Positions 19,158 to 27,824 are shown, numbered from the stretch's first letter. The stretch is 64,000 nucleotides of DNA from Parazoarcus communis SWub3 = DSM 12120 (GCF_003226565.1 NZ_QKOE01000011.1:82715-146714), one strand, 5' to 3'. Made by a program: numbers and translations. Notes: a model not told the origin generated them from the sequence alone.

Positions 19158-19621
19158 AGCTGACTCCTGGTTTCAATAACTTGGGTGCCCGAGCCACTTG
19201 TGCCACGGCTATCGTCCCAGCGGATACTGACTGTGCAAGTATTCAAGTTGCACGCGACCTTTCCGCACGCGGATTCGCCAAGGTTGGCTCCCAAGTTGTT
19301 GATCCAGCGCGCGGCGTCCTTGGCCGCCAAAGAGTTGCCCTCCGGAGGATCGTCGGCACATACCCAGTTTCCGAGCACCGCTGCGTCAGTATAATCTTCG
19401 GGGCGAAACGAATGGGGTGTTGTAGATGTGTCAATGTTGGCGCGCATGGCGTCGAGGATGGAGTAAGTCATAAACACAACCTGACTGCGTTCGGCTGCAC
19501 TTTGGTTGTTTCGTAATGCAGACATCTGCATGCCAGCGACGCCAAGTAGGCCGAAAGACAATACGAGCACTGCAATGAGGATTTCAAGAAGGCTAGAGCC
19601 GGCCTGGCGATGCTGTTTCAT
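19154..19621 (-). CDS. pilV: Type IV pilus modification protein PilV
   Basis: A 155-residue minor pilin. The leader MKQHRQAG^SSLLEILIAVLVLSF gives the prepilin peptidase site and the +5 Glu, and GVAGMQMSALRNNQSAAERSQ is typical of PilV. It overlaps pilW by 4 bp and the upstream FimT/GspH-type gene by 4 bp. Confidence 0.92.
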   Translation of the reverse strand: MKQHRQAGSSLLEILIAVLVLSFGLLGVAGMQMSALRNNQSAAERSQVVFMTYSILDAMRANIDTSTTPHSFRPEDYTDAAVLGNWVCADDPPEGNSLAAKDAARWINNLGANLGESACGKVACNLNTCTVSIRWDDSRGTSGSGTQVIETRSQL

Positions 19622-20232
19622 GAGCAGTCCTCTCCTTTCGTTTCAATCATCGGCCGGCCAGAAGCTTCAATCGTGACGAGCATGCTGCTGGAGTGTCCGG
19701 AAACCGCAAGGCAGATACTTGTAGCGGTGCCTGTTCCCAAACTGGTGAAAGTGGTTTTTTTTACGCTATTGGGGGCTCCAAGGCGCGCCTCGTAGTTGCC
19801 CTGCCTGATTGGGTTAGGGTAATTGACGTTGTTGGTGTCGGTTATGTCATCGGCAGATGTGTAGGCACCGTCAGCATTTGTGTCTATGTAGATCCGCCAT
19901 TGACGATCGGTCCCAAGCTGGAACGACACTGAACGGTTTCGACGAATGGCTTCCATGCGAGCTTGTTGTAGCGCCGCTGTCATCTCGTTTGCTGCACTTG
20001 TGATGCTCATGTTAATGATCAAAGTCTGAAAAGACGGCACGGCAATGGCAAGCAGGATTGCGAGCACCGCAATTGTGATCATCAGTTCGATCAGCGTGAA
20101 ACCGCCGGATTTCGCGAAAAGAGATCGGAGGCAGGGGCGGGTAGTCAAGATGGACTCAAGCTTGTGTGTTGACGTCGTTATCCTAGGTGAATGTGCCGCT
20201 GAATGATATGGAGTGCTCGACGAATGGCGCAA
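19618..20232 (-). CDS. fimT: FimT/GspH-type pseudopilin
   Basis: The first gene of the minor pilin operon, encoding a GspH/FimT-like pseudopilin. The prepilin site is KSGG^FTLIELMITIAVLAILL, with the GspH-type domain following (AALQQARMEAIRRNRSVSF, and Cys near the end). The start is uncertain. The only ATG (20232) gives a 44-residue leader, unusually long for a prepilin. TTG codons at 20160 or 20148 would give leaders of about 20 or 16 residues, closer to normal, but neither has a clear ribosome-binding site. The transcription start is expected between here and the divergent protease gene. Confidence 0.8.
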   Translation of the reverse strand: MRHSSSTPYHSAAHSPRITTSTHKLESILTTRPCLRSLFAKSGGFTLIELMITIAVLAILLAIAVPSFQTLIINMSITSAANEMTAALQQARMEAIRRNRSVSFQLGTDRQWRIYIDTNADGAYTSADDITDTNNVNYPNPIRQGNYEARLGAPNSVKKTTFTSLGTGTATSICLAVSGHSSSMLVTIEASGRPMIETKGEDCS

Positions 20233-20279
20233 AGTGTGTGATAACCGGCAGGGGTTTTGTCTTTTCGGAGATTGGGCTG

Positions 20280-20918
20280 ATGCGCTTCGGGCGGGGGGTT
20301 GGTCTGGTTGTGGGCATGGGGATGACGATGCCAGTGGGAGCGCTGGAAGTGTCGGCCGCCGGTGTGTTCGGCAGCAAGGCAGTGCTGGTTGTTGAGGGCG
20401 GCGTACCCAGGACCCTTAATGTTGGTGAGCGCACAGTTGACGGTGTGCGGCTGGTCTCGGTCGATGGAGACCGGGTGGTCGTCGAGTTCAATGGCCGGCG
20501 TCATGCACTTAAGGTCGGTGAGAGTGTCGTTCATCGCCCGGCATCGGAGCAGGAGGAACTGCTTCTCGAGGCTGATAGCCAAGGGCACTTTTTCGTCAAT
20601 GGGCAGATCAACGGTGGAGCGATACGGCTGATAGTGGATACCGGCGCGTCCGTAGTCTCGCTGGGGCGTTCTGACGCAGTGCGACTGGGGATAGACCTGA
20701 CGCGTGGTGTTCCGGCCCGCAGCCAGACTGCCGGGGGGGTTCGTCCGATCCGGCTTGTCAGGCTCGACAGCCTGAGGATAGGGCCCTTCGTGCTCAACGA
20801 CGTTGAGGCCGCTGTTCATGAGATTGATCTGCCTATTGCACTGCTTGGTATGAGCGTGCTCAATCGGATGGAGATGGTTCGGGATGGAAGCAGGATGGTG
20901 CTGCGCAAGCGGTACTGA
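20280..20918 (+). CDS. Clan AA retropepsin-like aspartic protease
   Basis: A 212-residue single-domain aspartic protease of the retropepsin-like type, probably periplasmic. There is a signal-like N-terminus (MRFGRGVGLVVGMGMTMPVGA) and a small domain at 25-80 (VFGSKAVLVVEGG...FNGRRHALKVG) reminiscent of GspC/HR repeats. The catalytic motif IVDTGASVVSLG is near 120-131, with ALLGMSVLNRM near 190. I choose 20280 because CGGAG precedes it and the extension to 20187 overlaps the divergent pilin gene. Substrate unknown. The NUDIX gene follows after 15 bp. Confidence 0.8.
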   Translation: MRFGRGVGLVVGMGMTMPVGALEVSAAGVFGSKAVLVVEGGVPRTLNVGERTVDGVRLVSVDGDRVVVEFNGRRHALKVGESVVHRPASEQEELLLEADSQGHFFVNGQINGGAIRLIVDTGASVVSLGRSDAVRLGIDLTRGVPARSQTAGGVRPIRLVRLDSLRIGPFVLNDVEAAVHEIDLPIALLGMSVLNRMEMVRDGSRMVLRKRY

Positions 20919-20933
20919 CGGATTGAGGTTCAA

Positions 20934-21575
20934 GTGGTAGTTGAGGTGATGGTGGGCATGAACGGGCAGGGTGTGGCGGGAGGTTGGCTGGAGCGGCTGC
21001 GCAACGGGTTGGCGCAGGTAGATGGCACCCAGATTGACGGGGACTGGGCGGGCACGGAGAGTCGTATCTCGCATACACCCGCTGCCGTGCTTGTTCCACT
21101 AGTGTTGAGGGCCGAAGCCCCCGCTGTGTTGCTGACTCGGCGCACAGATCACCTGCATCACCATCCAGGCCAGATCAGCTTTCCTGGAGGACGGGTTGAG
21201 GCGGGGGATGCTTCCTCGGTGGCGACTGCGCTGAGGGAGACCTATGAGGAGATCGGTTTGGGCGCAGACCGGATCGAGCTACTCGGTGCGCTTCCAGATT
21301 ACCTTACCGGCACCGGTTTTCGGGTGACGCCGGTGGTGGGCCTAGTGCATCCGCCGTTCGAGCTAGCGCTGGATGCTTTTGAGGTGGCCGAGGCGTTCGA
21401 GGTGCCACTGTCGCATTTTCTCGACCCCGCGAATCATCAACGGCATAGTATGCAGGTGGAGGGGCGCACACGACATTTCCATGCCATGCCTTATGGTGAC
21501 TATTACATCTGGGGGGCGACTGCAGGTATGTTGATGTCACTGTATCGGGCACTGTCTGACCCGTTGGTGGATTAG
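20934..21575 (+). CDS. CoA pyrophosphatase (NUDIX hydrolase)
   Basis: A 213-residue NUDIX protein of the NudL/CoA-pyrophosphatase type, cleaving CoA to 4'-phosphopantetheine and 3',5'-ADP. The NUDIX box is PGGRVEAGDASSVATALRE followed by TYEEIGL, and the segment LTRRTDHLHHHPGQISFPGG is the family-specific motif. The GTG start at 20934 has GAGG five bases upstream; ATGs at 20949 and 20958 are possible alternatives. It is translated right after the protease gene, so the two are probably cotranscribed. Confidence 0.87.
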   Translation: MVVEVMVGMNGQGVAGGWLERLRNGLAQVDGTQIDGDWAGTESRISHTPAAVLVPLVLRAEAPAVLLTRRTDHLHHHPGQISFPGGRVEAGDASSVATALRETYEEIGLGADRIELLGALPDYLTGTGFRVTPVVGLVHPPFELALDAFEVAEAFEVPLSHFLDPANHQRHSMQVEGRTRHFHAMPYGDYYIWGATAGMLMSLYRALSDPLVD

Positions 21576-21733
21576 CTTGCGCGATTGCGCCTCGGAGGAT
21601 TGGCTGACCGAGGTGGAGGTGTGTTCCGGATGCAGCTTATGTCGTGTCGACGCTTCAATTAGTGCCGGTTCTTTGTGGTATCTTGGCTGCAATCGGTTTT
21701 CTGCTGGCATTTGTGTACGCCTGACAACATCGC

Positions 21734-22660
21734 ATGACGCTTCTCTCGTTGATCATCGCCCTGCTGGTCGAGCAGGTTCGGCCGCTGCCGGTGCAGCAAT
21801 TCGTGATCGGGCCGCTGAAAAGGCTGTCTGCCGTCCTGGTCCAACGTTTCAACGATGGTCGGGCCAGTCATGGCCGTATCGCGTGGTTGTTGGTGGTCGG
21901 TGGAGGCACGCTGGCGTGCGCCCTGCTGCATTTTCTGCTGTGGGGCCTTCACCCCCTGATTGCGTTTGCGTTCAACGTCGTCGTGCTGTATCTGACGATG
22001 GGCTTTCGCCACGAGAGCCATTTTTTCACGGATATCCATTTGGCGCTGCGCATGGGCGAACTCGATCGTGCCCGATCGCTGCTGGCTGAATGGCGTGGGG
22101 GGCAGTACCACGAGACCAGCTCCAGCGAGATTGCGCGACTGTCCATCGAGCAGGCGTTGGTGGCTGCGCACCGTAATGTGTTCGGTGTGGCATTCTGGTT
22201 CGTGATCCTGCCGGGCGCGAGTGGGGCGGTCATGTACCGTCTGGCGCGCTTCCTGGATGAGGAGTGGGGCATGCGCTCGGATGCTGAGTTCGGTGAGTTC
22301 GGGCGATGCGCGGCGCAGATGTTCGGCATCATCGACTGGCTGCCGGTGCGATTGACAGCGGCCTCCTTTTCTGTCGTGGGGGATTTTGAGGATGCGGTGG
22401 CCTGCTGGCGTACGCAGGCAATGCTGTGGCCCGATAAGGGCTCCGCTATACTGCTTGCAAGCGGTGGCGGAGCGCTGGGAGTGCGGCTGGGCATGCCGGT
22501 GCACATCTCGGGCGAAATCGTCGAACGTCCGGAAATCGGCGTGGGTGATGAGGCTGACGTGGATTCCATGCAGAGCACCATTGGTCTGGTCTGGCGTGCG
22601 CTGGTGGTGTGTTTGTTGTTGCTGGCCTTGCTGGGGATTGCCGGCTGGGTTGGCGGTTGA
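21734..22660 (+). CDS. CobD/CbiB-like inner-membrane protein
   Basis: A 308-residue membrane protein beginning MTLLSLIIALLVEQVRPLP. It has the CobD/CbiB-like pattern GFRHESHFFTDIHLALRMGEL...EWRGG and hydrophobic segments near 47-80, 154-172 and 292-306. CobD proteins attach aminopropanol to cobyric acid in vitamin B12 synthesis, but no other cobalamin gene is present here, and proteins of this divergent subgroup are annotated only by similarity (AmpE is the other candidate family). Preceded by 158 bp with no gene. Confidence 0.65.
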   Translation: MTLLSLIIALLVEQVRPLPVQQFVIGPLKRLSAVLVQRFNDGRASHGRIAWLLVVGGGTLACALLHFLLWGLHPLIAFAFNVVVLYLTMGFRHESHFFTDIHLALRMGELDRARSLLAEWRGGQYHETSSSEIARLSIEQALVAAHRNVFGVAFWFVILPGASGAVMYRLARFLDEEWGMRSDAEFGEFGRCAAQMFGIIDWLPVRLTAASFSVVGDFEDAVACWRTQAMLWPDKGSAILLASGGGALGVRLGMPVHISGEIVERPEIGVGDEADVDSMQSTIGLVWRALVVCLLLLALLGIAGWVGG

Positions 22661-22681
22661 TTTTTCGAGGAGGGAGTATTG

Positions 22682-23863
22682 ATGGCTAATCGTGAAGTCG
22701 TAGTGCTGAGTGCCGTGCGTTCTGCCGTGGGTGGCTTTGGTGGCTCGCTCAAGGATCTGGAGCCGGGTGAACTCGGCGGCCTGGTGGTCAAGGAAGCCAT
22801 CGCCCGTGCTGGCGTCGACCCCAAGGCAGTGTCGTTTGCTGCGGTCGGCAACTGCATCCCGACCGAATCCCGCTATGCATATGTTGCCCGTGTGGCCACC
22901 ATCCAGGGCGGAATGAGCATGGACTCCGTGGCTTTTGCGGTCAACCGCCTGTGCGGTTCGGCTCAGCAGGCCATCGTCAACTCGGCTCAGGCCATCCTTC
23001 TGGGCGATGCTGATTACGCAATCGGTGGCGGTGTCGAAGTGATGTCGCGTGGCGCCTACCTGATGCCGGCCTTGCGTTCGGGTGCGCGCATGGGTGACAC
23101 CAAGGCCATCGACGCCATGGTTGCCGTGCTGACCGACCCGTTTGGTGTGGGCCACATGGGTATCACTGCAGAGAATCTGGCCACCAAGTGGAACATCAGC
23201 CGTGAAGAGCAGGACGCCTTCGCTCTCGAGTCCCAGGTGCGTGCGGCCAAGGCCGTTGCCGAAGGCCGCTTCAAGAGCCAGATCGTGCCGATCACCTTTG
23301 AGACCCGTAAGGGCACCGTGGTGTTCGATACCGATGAGCATCTGCGTGCCACCACGCTTGAGGCGCTGGCCAAGATGAAGCCGGCCTTCAAGAAGGATGG
23401 TTCGGTGACGGCTGGCAATGCTTCAGGCATCAACGATGCAGCGGCCTTCCTGGTGCTGGCCGATGCTGCCAAGGCAGCGGCCGATGGTCACAAGCCGATT
23501 GCCCGCCTGGTGTCCTATGCGATTGCCGGCGTGCCGAACGACGTCATGGGCGAAGGCCCGATTCCGGCCTCCAAGATCGCGCTGCAACGCGCTGGTCTGA
23601 CCCTGGACAAGATCGACGTGATCGAGTCCAACGAAGCCTTCGCGGCTCAGTCGATTGCTGTGAACAAGGGGCTGGAGCTCGATACTTCCAAGGTCAACCC
23701 CAACGGTGGCGCGATTGCGATCGGCCATCCGGTGGGTGCGACCGGCTCGGTGATCATTACCAAGCTGCTGCACGAGCTGATCCGCGTCAATGGCCGTTAC
23801 GGCATGGCCACCATGTGTATCGGCGGTGGTCAGGGCATCACCACGATCTGGGAACGTGTCTGA
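22682..23863 (+). CDS. Acetyl-CoA C-acyltransferase (thiolase)
   Basis: A 393-residue biosynthetic/degradative thiolase that condenses or cleaves acyl-CoA with acetyl-CoA; BktB/PhaA-like forms supply 3-ketoacyl-CoA for polyhydroxyalkanoate synthesis. The catalytic residues are visible: acyl-Cys in NRLCGSAQQ near 91, His in GHPVGATGS near 348 and Cys in MCIGGGQG near 379. The start at 22682 follows a strong GAGGAGGGAG; the TTG just before it is not used. It is followed by an intrinsic terminator and is probably monocistronic. No phaB or phaC is linked. Confidence 0.93.
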   Translation: MANREVVVLSAVRSAVGGFGGSLKDLEPGELGGLVVKEAIARAGVDPKAVSFAAVGNCIPTESRYAYVARVATIQGGMSMDSVAFAVNRLCGSAQQAIVNSAQAILLGDADYAIGGGVEVMSRGAYLMPALRSGARMGDTKAIDAMVAVLTDPFGVGHMGITAENLATKWNISREEQDAFALESQVRAAKAVAEGRFKSQIVPITFETRKGTVVFDTDEHLRATTLEALAKMKPAFKKDGSVTAGNASGINDAAAFLVLADAAKAAADGHKPIARLVSYAIAGVPNDVMGEGPIPASKIALQRAGLTLDKIDVIESNEAFAAQSIAVNKGLELDTSKVNPNGGAIAIGHPVGATGSVIITKLLHELIRVNGRYGMATMCIGGGQGITTIWERV

Positions 23864-23889
23864 TCCTGGATTCGAGTAGCTGCAGAAAA

Positions 23890-23921
23890 ACAAACCCCGC
23901 TTAATGCGGGGTTTGTTTTTT
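23890..23921 (+). terminator. Rho-independent terminator after the thiolase gene
   Basis: ACAAACCCCGC-TTAAT-GCGGGGTTTGT forms an 11-bp stem, followed by TTTTTT. Confidence 0.92.
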
Positions 23922-23953
23922 GGGGCACACATTTGGTGTTCTCCAGATTCCAA

Positions 23954-23972
23954 TGCACCACATTCTGGTGCG
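23954..23972. promoter_or_regulatory. NtrC-type site 1
   Basis: TGCACCA-CATTC-TGGTGCG matches the NtrC consensus TGCACCA-N5-TGGTGCA at all but the last base. It is centred about 114 bp before the predicted sigma-54 transcription start. Confidence 0.75.
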
Positions 23973-23985
23973 CTGATGTTTGATG

Positions 23986-24000
23986 GCACCATCTTGGTGC
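23986..24000. promoter_or_regulatory. NtrC-type site 2 (shortened spacer)
   Basis: GCACCA-TCT-TGGTGC has the same arms as site 1 but a 3-bp rather than 5-bp spacer. It lies 30 bp (about three helical turns) from site 1, centre to centre. The short spacer makes it a weaker candidate. Confidence 0.5.
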
Positions 24001-24050
24001 GATGATGTCCATAAACGCATGAGAACCTGATGCTTTCGGGGTTTTTGGCT

Positions 24051-24066
24051 TGGCACGCTTTTCGCT
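24051..24066 (+). promoter_or_regulatory. Sigma-54 promoter of the ATP-grasp/alpha-E operon
   Basis: TGGCACGCTTTTCGCT matches the -24/-12 consensus TGGCACG-N4-TTGCW with one change (TCGC for TTGC). The invariant GG and GC are separated by exactly 10 bp. The predicted start is near 24077, 37 bp before the ATG, with NtrC-type sites upstream at enhancer distance. Confidence 0.75.
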
Positions 24067-24113
24067 GATATAGGTTTGTCCGGAATCACAACGAGAAAGG
24101 CAGGTCCCGCGTC

Positions 24114-25532
24114 ATGACCATCAAGAACTTCTACAACGAGATGACCGACGAGGCAGGGCGGGTTCGTCCGCACTATGCTTCCTATGCCAACTGGCTGTCG
24201 GAGATGCCGGAAGAGCGGCTGTCACAGAAGCGCGCCGAGGCTGATGCGCTGTTTCATCGCTACGGCATTACTTTCGCCGTGTATGGCGAGAATGCGGGTA
24301 CCGAACGGCTGATCCCGTTCGATATCATCCCCCGCATCATCCCGGCCAGCGAATGGCAGACCCTGGCTGCCGGTCTGCGCCAGCGGGTCAAGGCACTGAA
24401 CCTGTTCATCCGCGATATCTACCACGATCAGGATATCCTCAAGTCGGGCACCGTCCCGGCTGAACAGGTTCTGAATAACGCCCAGTATCGTCGCGTGATG
24501 CAGGGGGTGGATGTGGCACGTGACATCTATGCCCACATCGCCGGCGTAGACGTGGTGCGTGCCGGCGCTGGCGAGTACTACGTGCTCGAGGACAATCTGC
24601 GCGTCCCCTCTGGCGTGTCCTACATGCTGGAAAACCGCAAGATGATGATGCGGCTGTTCCCGCGTTTGTTCTCGCGCTACAAGGTGGCGCCAGTCGACCG
24701 CTATCCTGACATGTTGTTGAACATGCTGCGCAGCGTGGCGCCCACCGGGGTCAGCGATCCGACGGTGGTGGTGATGACGCCAGGCGCATACAACAGCGCG
24801 TACTTCGAGCACGCTTTCCTCGCTCAACAGATGGGCGTTGAACTGGTCGAGGGGCAGGACATGTTCGTCAAGGACGAGCAGGTCTTCATGCGGACCACCC
24901 AGGGCCCGCAACGGGTGGATGTGATCTATCGCCGGGTGGATGACGATTTTCTTGATCCGCTCGCCTTCCGTCAGGATTCAGTGCTGGGCGTGCCGGGTAT
25001 CCTCGGCGCCTATCAGGCCGGGCGGGTGACGGTGACCAATGCGATTGGCTCAGGCGTGGCCGACGACAAATCCATCTATCCGTATGTGCCGGAGATGATC
25101 CGCTTCTATCTGGGCGAGGAGCCCATTCTGCACAACGTGCCGACCTTCATGTGCCGCAAGAAGGACGACCTGGCCTATGTGCTGGATCATCTCGCCGAAC
25201 TCGTGGTCAAGGAAGTCCACGGCGCCGGCGGCTACGGCATGCTGGTCGGGCCGGCAGCGACCAGGGCCGAGATCGAGGACTTCCGCAAGATTCTCGAGGC
25301 GCATCCTGAGCGCTACATCGCCCAGCCCACGCTGGCGCTGTCGGCATGTCCTACCTTTGTTGAATCCGGCATTGCGCCGCGCCACATCGATCTGCGTCCC
25401 TTCGTGTTGTCGGGTGAAGAGATCCAGCTGATCCCTGGAGGACTGACCCGTGTGGCACTGCGCGAGGGCTCGCTGGTGGTGAACTCGTCGCAAGGCGGCG
25501 GCACCAAGGATACCTGGGTGCTGGAAGCATAA
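24114..25532 (+). CDS. Circularly permuted ATP-grasp type 2 protein
   Basis: A 472-residue ATP-dependent ligase-type protein with the circularly permuted ATP-grasp fold. Characteristic segments are VARDIYAHIAGVDVVRAG near 140-158, YVLEDNLRVPSGVSYML near 158-178, PGAYNSAYFEHAFLA near 223-240 and, near the C-terminus, VVKEVHGAGGYGMLVGP (363-380) and HIDLRPFVLSG. Comparative genomics by others has linked this family with alpha-E proteins, transglutaminase-like proteases and the Anbu proteasome homologue, and proposed a peptide ligase or tagging role; the reaction is unproven. The alpha-E gene follows after 25 bp. Neither Anbu nor transglutaminase is present beside this pair. Confidence 0.88.
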   Translation: MTIKNFYNEMTDEAGRVRPHYASYANWLSEMPEERLSQKRAEADALFHRYGITFAVYGENAGTERLIPFDIIPRIIPASEWQTLAAGLRQRVKALNLFIRDIYHDQDILKSGTVPAEQVLNNAQYRRVMQGVDVARDIYAHIAGVDVVRAGAGEYYVLEDNLRVPSGVSYMLENRKMMMRLFPRLFSRYKVAPVDRYPDMLLNMLRSVAPTGVSDPTVVVMTPGAYNSAYFEHAFLAQQMGVELVEGQDMFVKDEQVFMRTTQGPQRVDVIYRRVDDDFLDPLAFRQDSVLGVPGILGAYQAGRVTVTNAIGSGVADDKSIYPYVPEMIRFYLGEEPILHNVPTFMCRKKDDLAYVLDHLAELVVKEVHGAGGYGMLVGPAATRAEIEDFRKILEAHPERYIAQPTLALSACPTFVESGIAPRHIDLRPFVLSGEEIQLIPGGLTRVALREGSLVVNSSQGGGTKDTWVLEA

Positions 25533-25557
25533 AGAAAGGCTTGAGGGAGAATCAAAG

Positions 25558-26502
25558 ATGCTGAGCCGTACCGCCGATCACCTGTACTGGATGGCCCGTT
25601 ACATGGAGCGGGCCGAGAACATCGCGCGCATGCTCGATGTCAATTACCGCATGTCGCTGATGCCGCAGTCGCAGGTCCAGGAAGACCAGGCCTGGGCTGC
25701 CACCCTGCGCATCATGGCGCTGGAGGGGGCGTTCCACGAACGTTATGCCGAGATCACTGCCGACAATGTGCTTGATTTCATGATTTTCGATGAAAGCAAT
25801 CCGTCGAGCATCCGTCGCTGTTTGCTGGCGGCGCGTGAAAATGCCCATGCGGTGCGTGGCACGCTGACGTCCGAACTGTGGGAGACCACCAACGGCACCT
25901 GGCTGAAGATGCGCGACTTTACCCGCGAGGAGTTTCAGGACGTGGGGGCGGGTGAGTTCTTCGAATGGGTCAAGTATCGCTCCCATCTGTCGCGCGGCGT
26001 CACCATCGGTACCATGCTGCAGGACGATGCGCTGCGTTTCATCCGCATCGGCACCTTTCTGGAGCGGGCCGACAATACGGCACGCATCCTGGATGTCAAA
26101 TACCAGATCCTGCTGCCGGCGGGCGAGGTCGAAGGGGGCGCGGCTGACTATTATCAATGGAGCGCACTGTTACGTTCCGTCTCGGCGTTCGAGGTTTATC
26201 GCAAGGTCTATCGTGACCTGATCACGCCGGCACGTGTGGCCGAGCTGATGCTGCTGCGGGTTGACATGCCGCGCTCGATGGCACGTTGCCTGAAGGAGGT
26301 CTATAGCAACCTTCAGCGCATCCGCAATGCGCAATCGGCCGAAACCGAGCGCCAGGCCGGCGAACTTGAAGCGCAGCTGCGTTTTGGCAGGATCGAGGAC
26401 ATCGTACGTGGTGGCCTGCACACCTACACCATGCGCCTGCTCGACCGGGTGCAGGAGCTTGGCAACCGCATCGCTGACGATTTCCTGGTGCCGGTGTCCT
26501 GA
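25558..26502 (+). CDS. Alpha-E domain protein
   Basis: A 314-residue all-helical protein of the Alpha-E family. It begins MLSRTADHLYWMARYMERAENIARMLDVNYRM (split here from the longer conserved block), and the second half repeats the theme with FIRIGTFLERADNTARILDVKYQILLP. The ...ERA(E/D)N-ARML/IL... helices are diagnostic. The biochemical role is unknown; it always occurs with CP ATP-grasp proteins, suggesting a complex or substrate carrier. It is the second gene of a two-gene sigma-54/NtrC-type operon and converges with rsgA. Confidence 0.9.
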   Translation: MLSRTADHLYWMARYMERAENIARMLDVNYRMSLMPQSQVQEDQAWAATLRIMALEGAFHERYAEITADNVLDFMIFDESNPSSIRRCLLAARENAHAVRGTLTSELWETTNGTWLKMRDFTREEFQDVGAGEFFEWVKYRSHLSRGVTIGTMLQDDALRFIRIGTFLERADNTARILDVKYQILLPAGEVEGGAADYYQWSALLRSVSAFEVYRKVYRDLITPARVAELMLLRVDMPRSMARCLKEVYSNLQRIRNAQSAETERQAGELEAQLRFGRIEDIVRGGLHTYTMRLLDRVQELGNRIADDFLVPVS

Positions 26503-26558
26503 TTCAGGCTGTTGCCTGAGTCGATCGAATGGGGGCGCGATGAGCGTCCCCAACGCGT

Positions 26559-27491
26559 TTACCAGCCCGGGTTTGCGCGCCTTGCCTCTGAGATCTCGTG
26601 GCGGATGCCGCGGTAGTGCTCGAAGCGTCGCGGATTGATGTGGCCTGCTTCGAGTGCCCCAAGCAATGCGCAGCCAGGCTCGGCCTCGTGTCGACAGTCG
26701 CGAAACCGGCACTTGCCAAGGTAGGGGCGAAACTCGATGAAGCTCTCGGCAAGATCGTCGGCTGACAGGTGGGCCAGGCCAAAAGCCTGCAGGCCGGGGC
26801 TGTCGATCAGCCAGCCGCGGCCCAGTGGGTAGAGGCGGGCGAAGGTGGTCGTGTGCTTGCCACTATCCAGTACGGTGGAGATCTCACGGGTGGCGGCGTC
26901 GGCCTCGGGTACCAGTGCGTTGGTCAGCGTGGACTTGCCCATGCCGGATTGCCCGACCAGGATGCTGCGCTGGCCTGACAGCACTGCCATCAAGGGTGCC
27001 GCGCCCTGCAGGGCGGAAAGCTCCACCACCTGATAGCCCAGCTGAACGAAGGGCGCCAGCTGGGCGCGTGCGCTGTCCAGACGGGTTGTCAGATCGGCTT
27101 TGTTCAGGACGATGATCGGGGTGATGTCCTGACTCTCGGCAGCGGCAATGCAGCGCGAGATCAGCATGTCGGAAAAACCCGGTTCGGTCGCCACGACAAT
27201 GGCGATATGACTCAGATTGGCGGCAATCAGCTTTTCGCGAAAGGCGTCCGATCGCCAGAGCAGGTTGCGTCGCGGGTGCAGATGCTCGATGACGCCCTGG
27301 TTGTCACCGCCGGGCGCAACGTCTACCTCGTCGCCGCAGGCATAGCTGCTTTTCTTGCCGCGGGTGTAACAGCGCAGGGTGCCTTCCGTGGTCAGCACCT
27401 CATAGTGTCGCCCGAAGGCGGCAATGATGGTGCCGGCAAGGGTGTGGGTTTGCTTGCCGGTCCGGTGCCTGCTGGCTTGAGGTGCGCTCAC
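26559..27491 (-). CDS. rsgA: Ribosome small subunit-dependent GTPase A
   Basis: A circularly permuted GTPase that assists late 30S maturation. The 310-residue product has an OB-like N-terminal domain (TIIAAFGRHYEVL...CYTRGKK). The G4 motif NKAD (near 132) precedes the P-loop GQSGMGKST (near 183) and the G3 motif DSPG (near 229), the order that defines the permutation. The zinc motif CRFRDCRHEAEPGC is near 262-275. The stop codon of this gene lies opposite the alpha-E gene, and its start overlaps the stop of the downstream-facing cytochrome gene by 4 bp, indicating that the two minus-strand genes are coupled. Confidence 0.96.
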   Translation of the reverse strand: MSAPQASRHRTGKQTHTLAGTIIAAFGRHYEVLTTEGTLRCYTRGKKSSYACGDEVDVAPGGDNQGVIEHLHPRRNLLWRSDAFREKLIAANLSHIAIVVATEPGFSDMLISRCIAAAESQDITPIIVLNKADLTTRLDSARAQLAPFVQLGYQVVELSALQGAAPLMAVLSGQRSILVGQSGMGKSTLTNALVPEADAATREISTVLDSGKHTTTFARLYPLGRGWLIDSPGLQAFGLAHLSADDLAESFIEFRPYLGKCRFRDCRHEAEPGCALLGALEAGHINPRRFEHYRGIRHEISEARRANPGW

Positions 27492-27805
27492 TTGAATTTG
27501 TAGAAGTGCTTGTTGAGGTAGCCGGCGAGATTGTTCTCGTCCTCGGGGAAGAGGTCGAGGTTGAGCATGGTGGTACAGGCAGTCAGCTGCTGGCTGAGCG
27601 CGCTTGGGCTGGAGACGCGGCGATCGACCCGGGTGTAGATGTCCGAGCCCCCTTCACCACCATACTTGCGCGCATGACAGGCGATGCACATTTTCTCGTG
27701 ATTCTCGTGCGCAGCTTTCAGGTCAGCATCGGGGAAGGGGTTTGCCATTACCGGAAAGCTGGCCAGCAACAGCGCCGCACTGGATGCGAGGTTCCAGGTC
27801 TTCAT
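27488..27805 (-). CDS. Small periplasmic cytochrome c
   Basis: A 105-residue c-type cytochrome with a signal peptide (MKTWNLASSAALLLASFPVMA) and a single haem motif CIACH near 42-46. The candidate axial Met is in CTTMLNLDLF near 83. It is exported and carries haem in the periplasm; partners are not evident. AGGAGG upstream supports the start at 27805. Its stop codon overlaps the rsgA start by 4 bp. Confidence 0.88.
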   Translation of the reverse strand: MKTWNLASSAALLLASFPVMANPFPDADLKAAHENHEKMCIACHARKYGGEGGSDIYTRVDRRVSSPSALSQQLTACTTMLNLDLFPEDENNLAGYLNKHFYKFK

Positions 27806-27824
27806 GTCTTCCTCCTGTTGATTG

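Noticed and set aside
23941..24010. The GCACCA/TGGTGC repeats as a CRISPR-like or mobile-element repeat
   Set aside because: Only two copies, each a palindrome with NtrC-site arms, at enhancer distance from a sigma-54 promoter.
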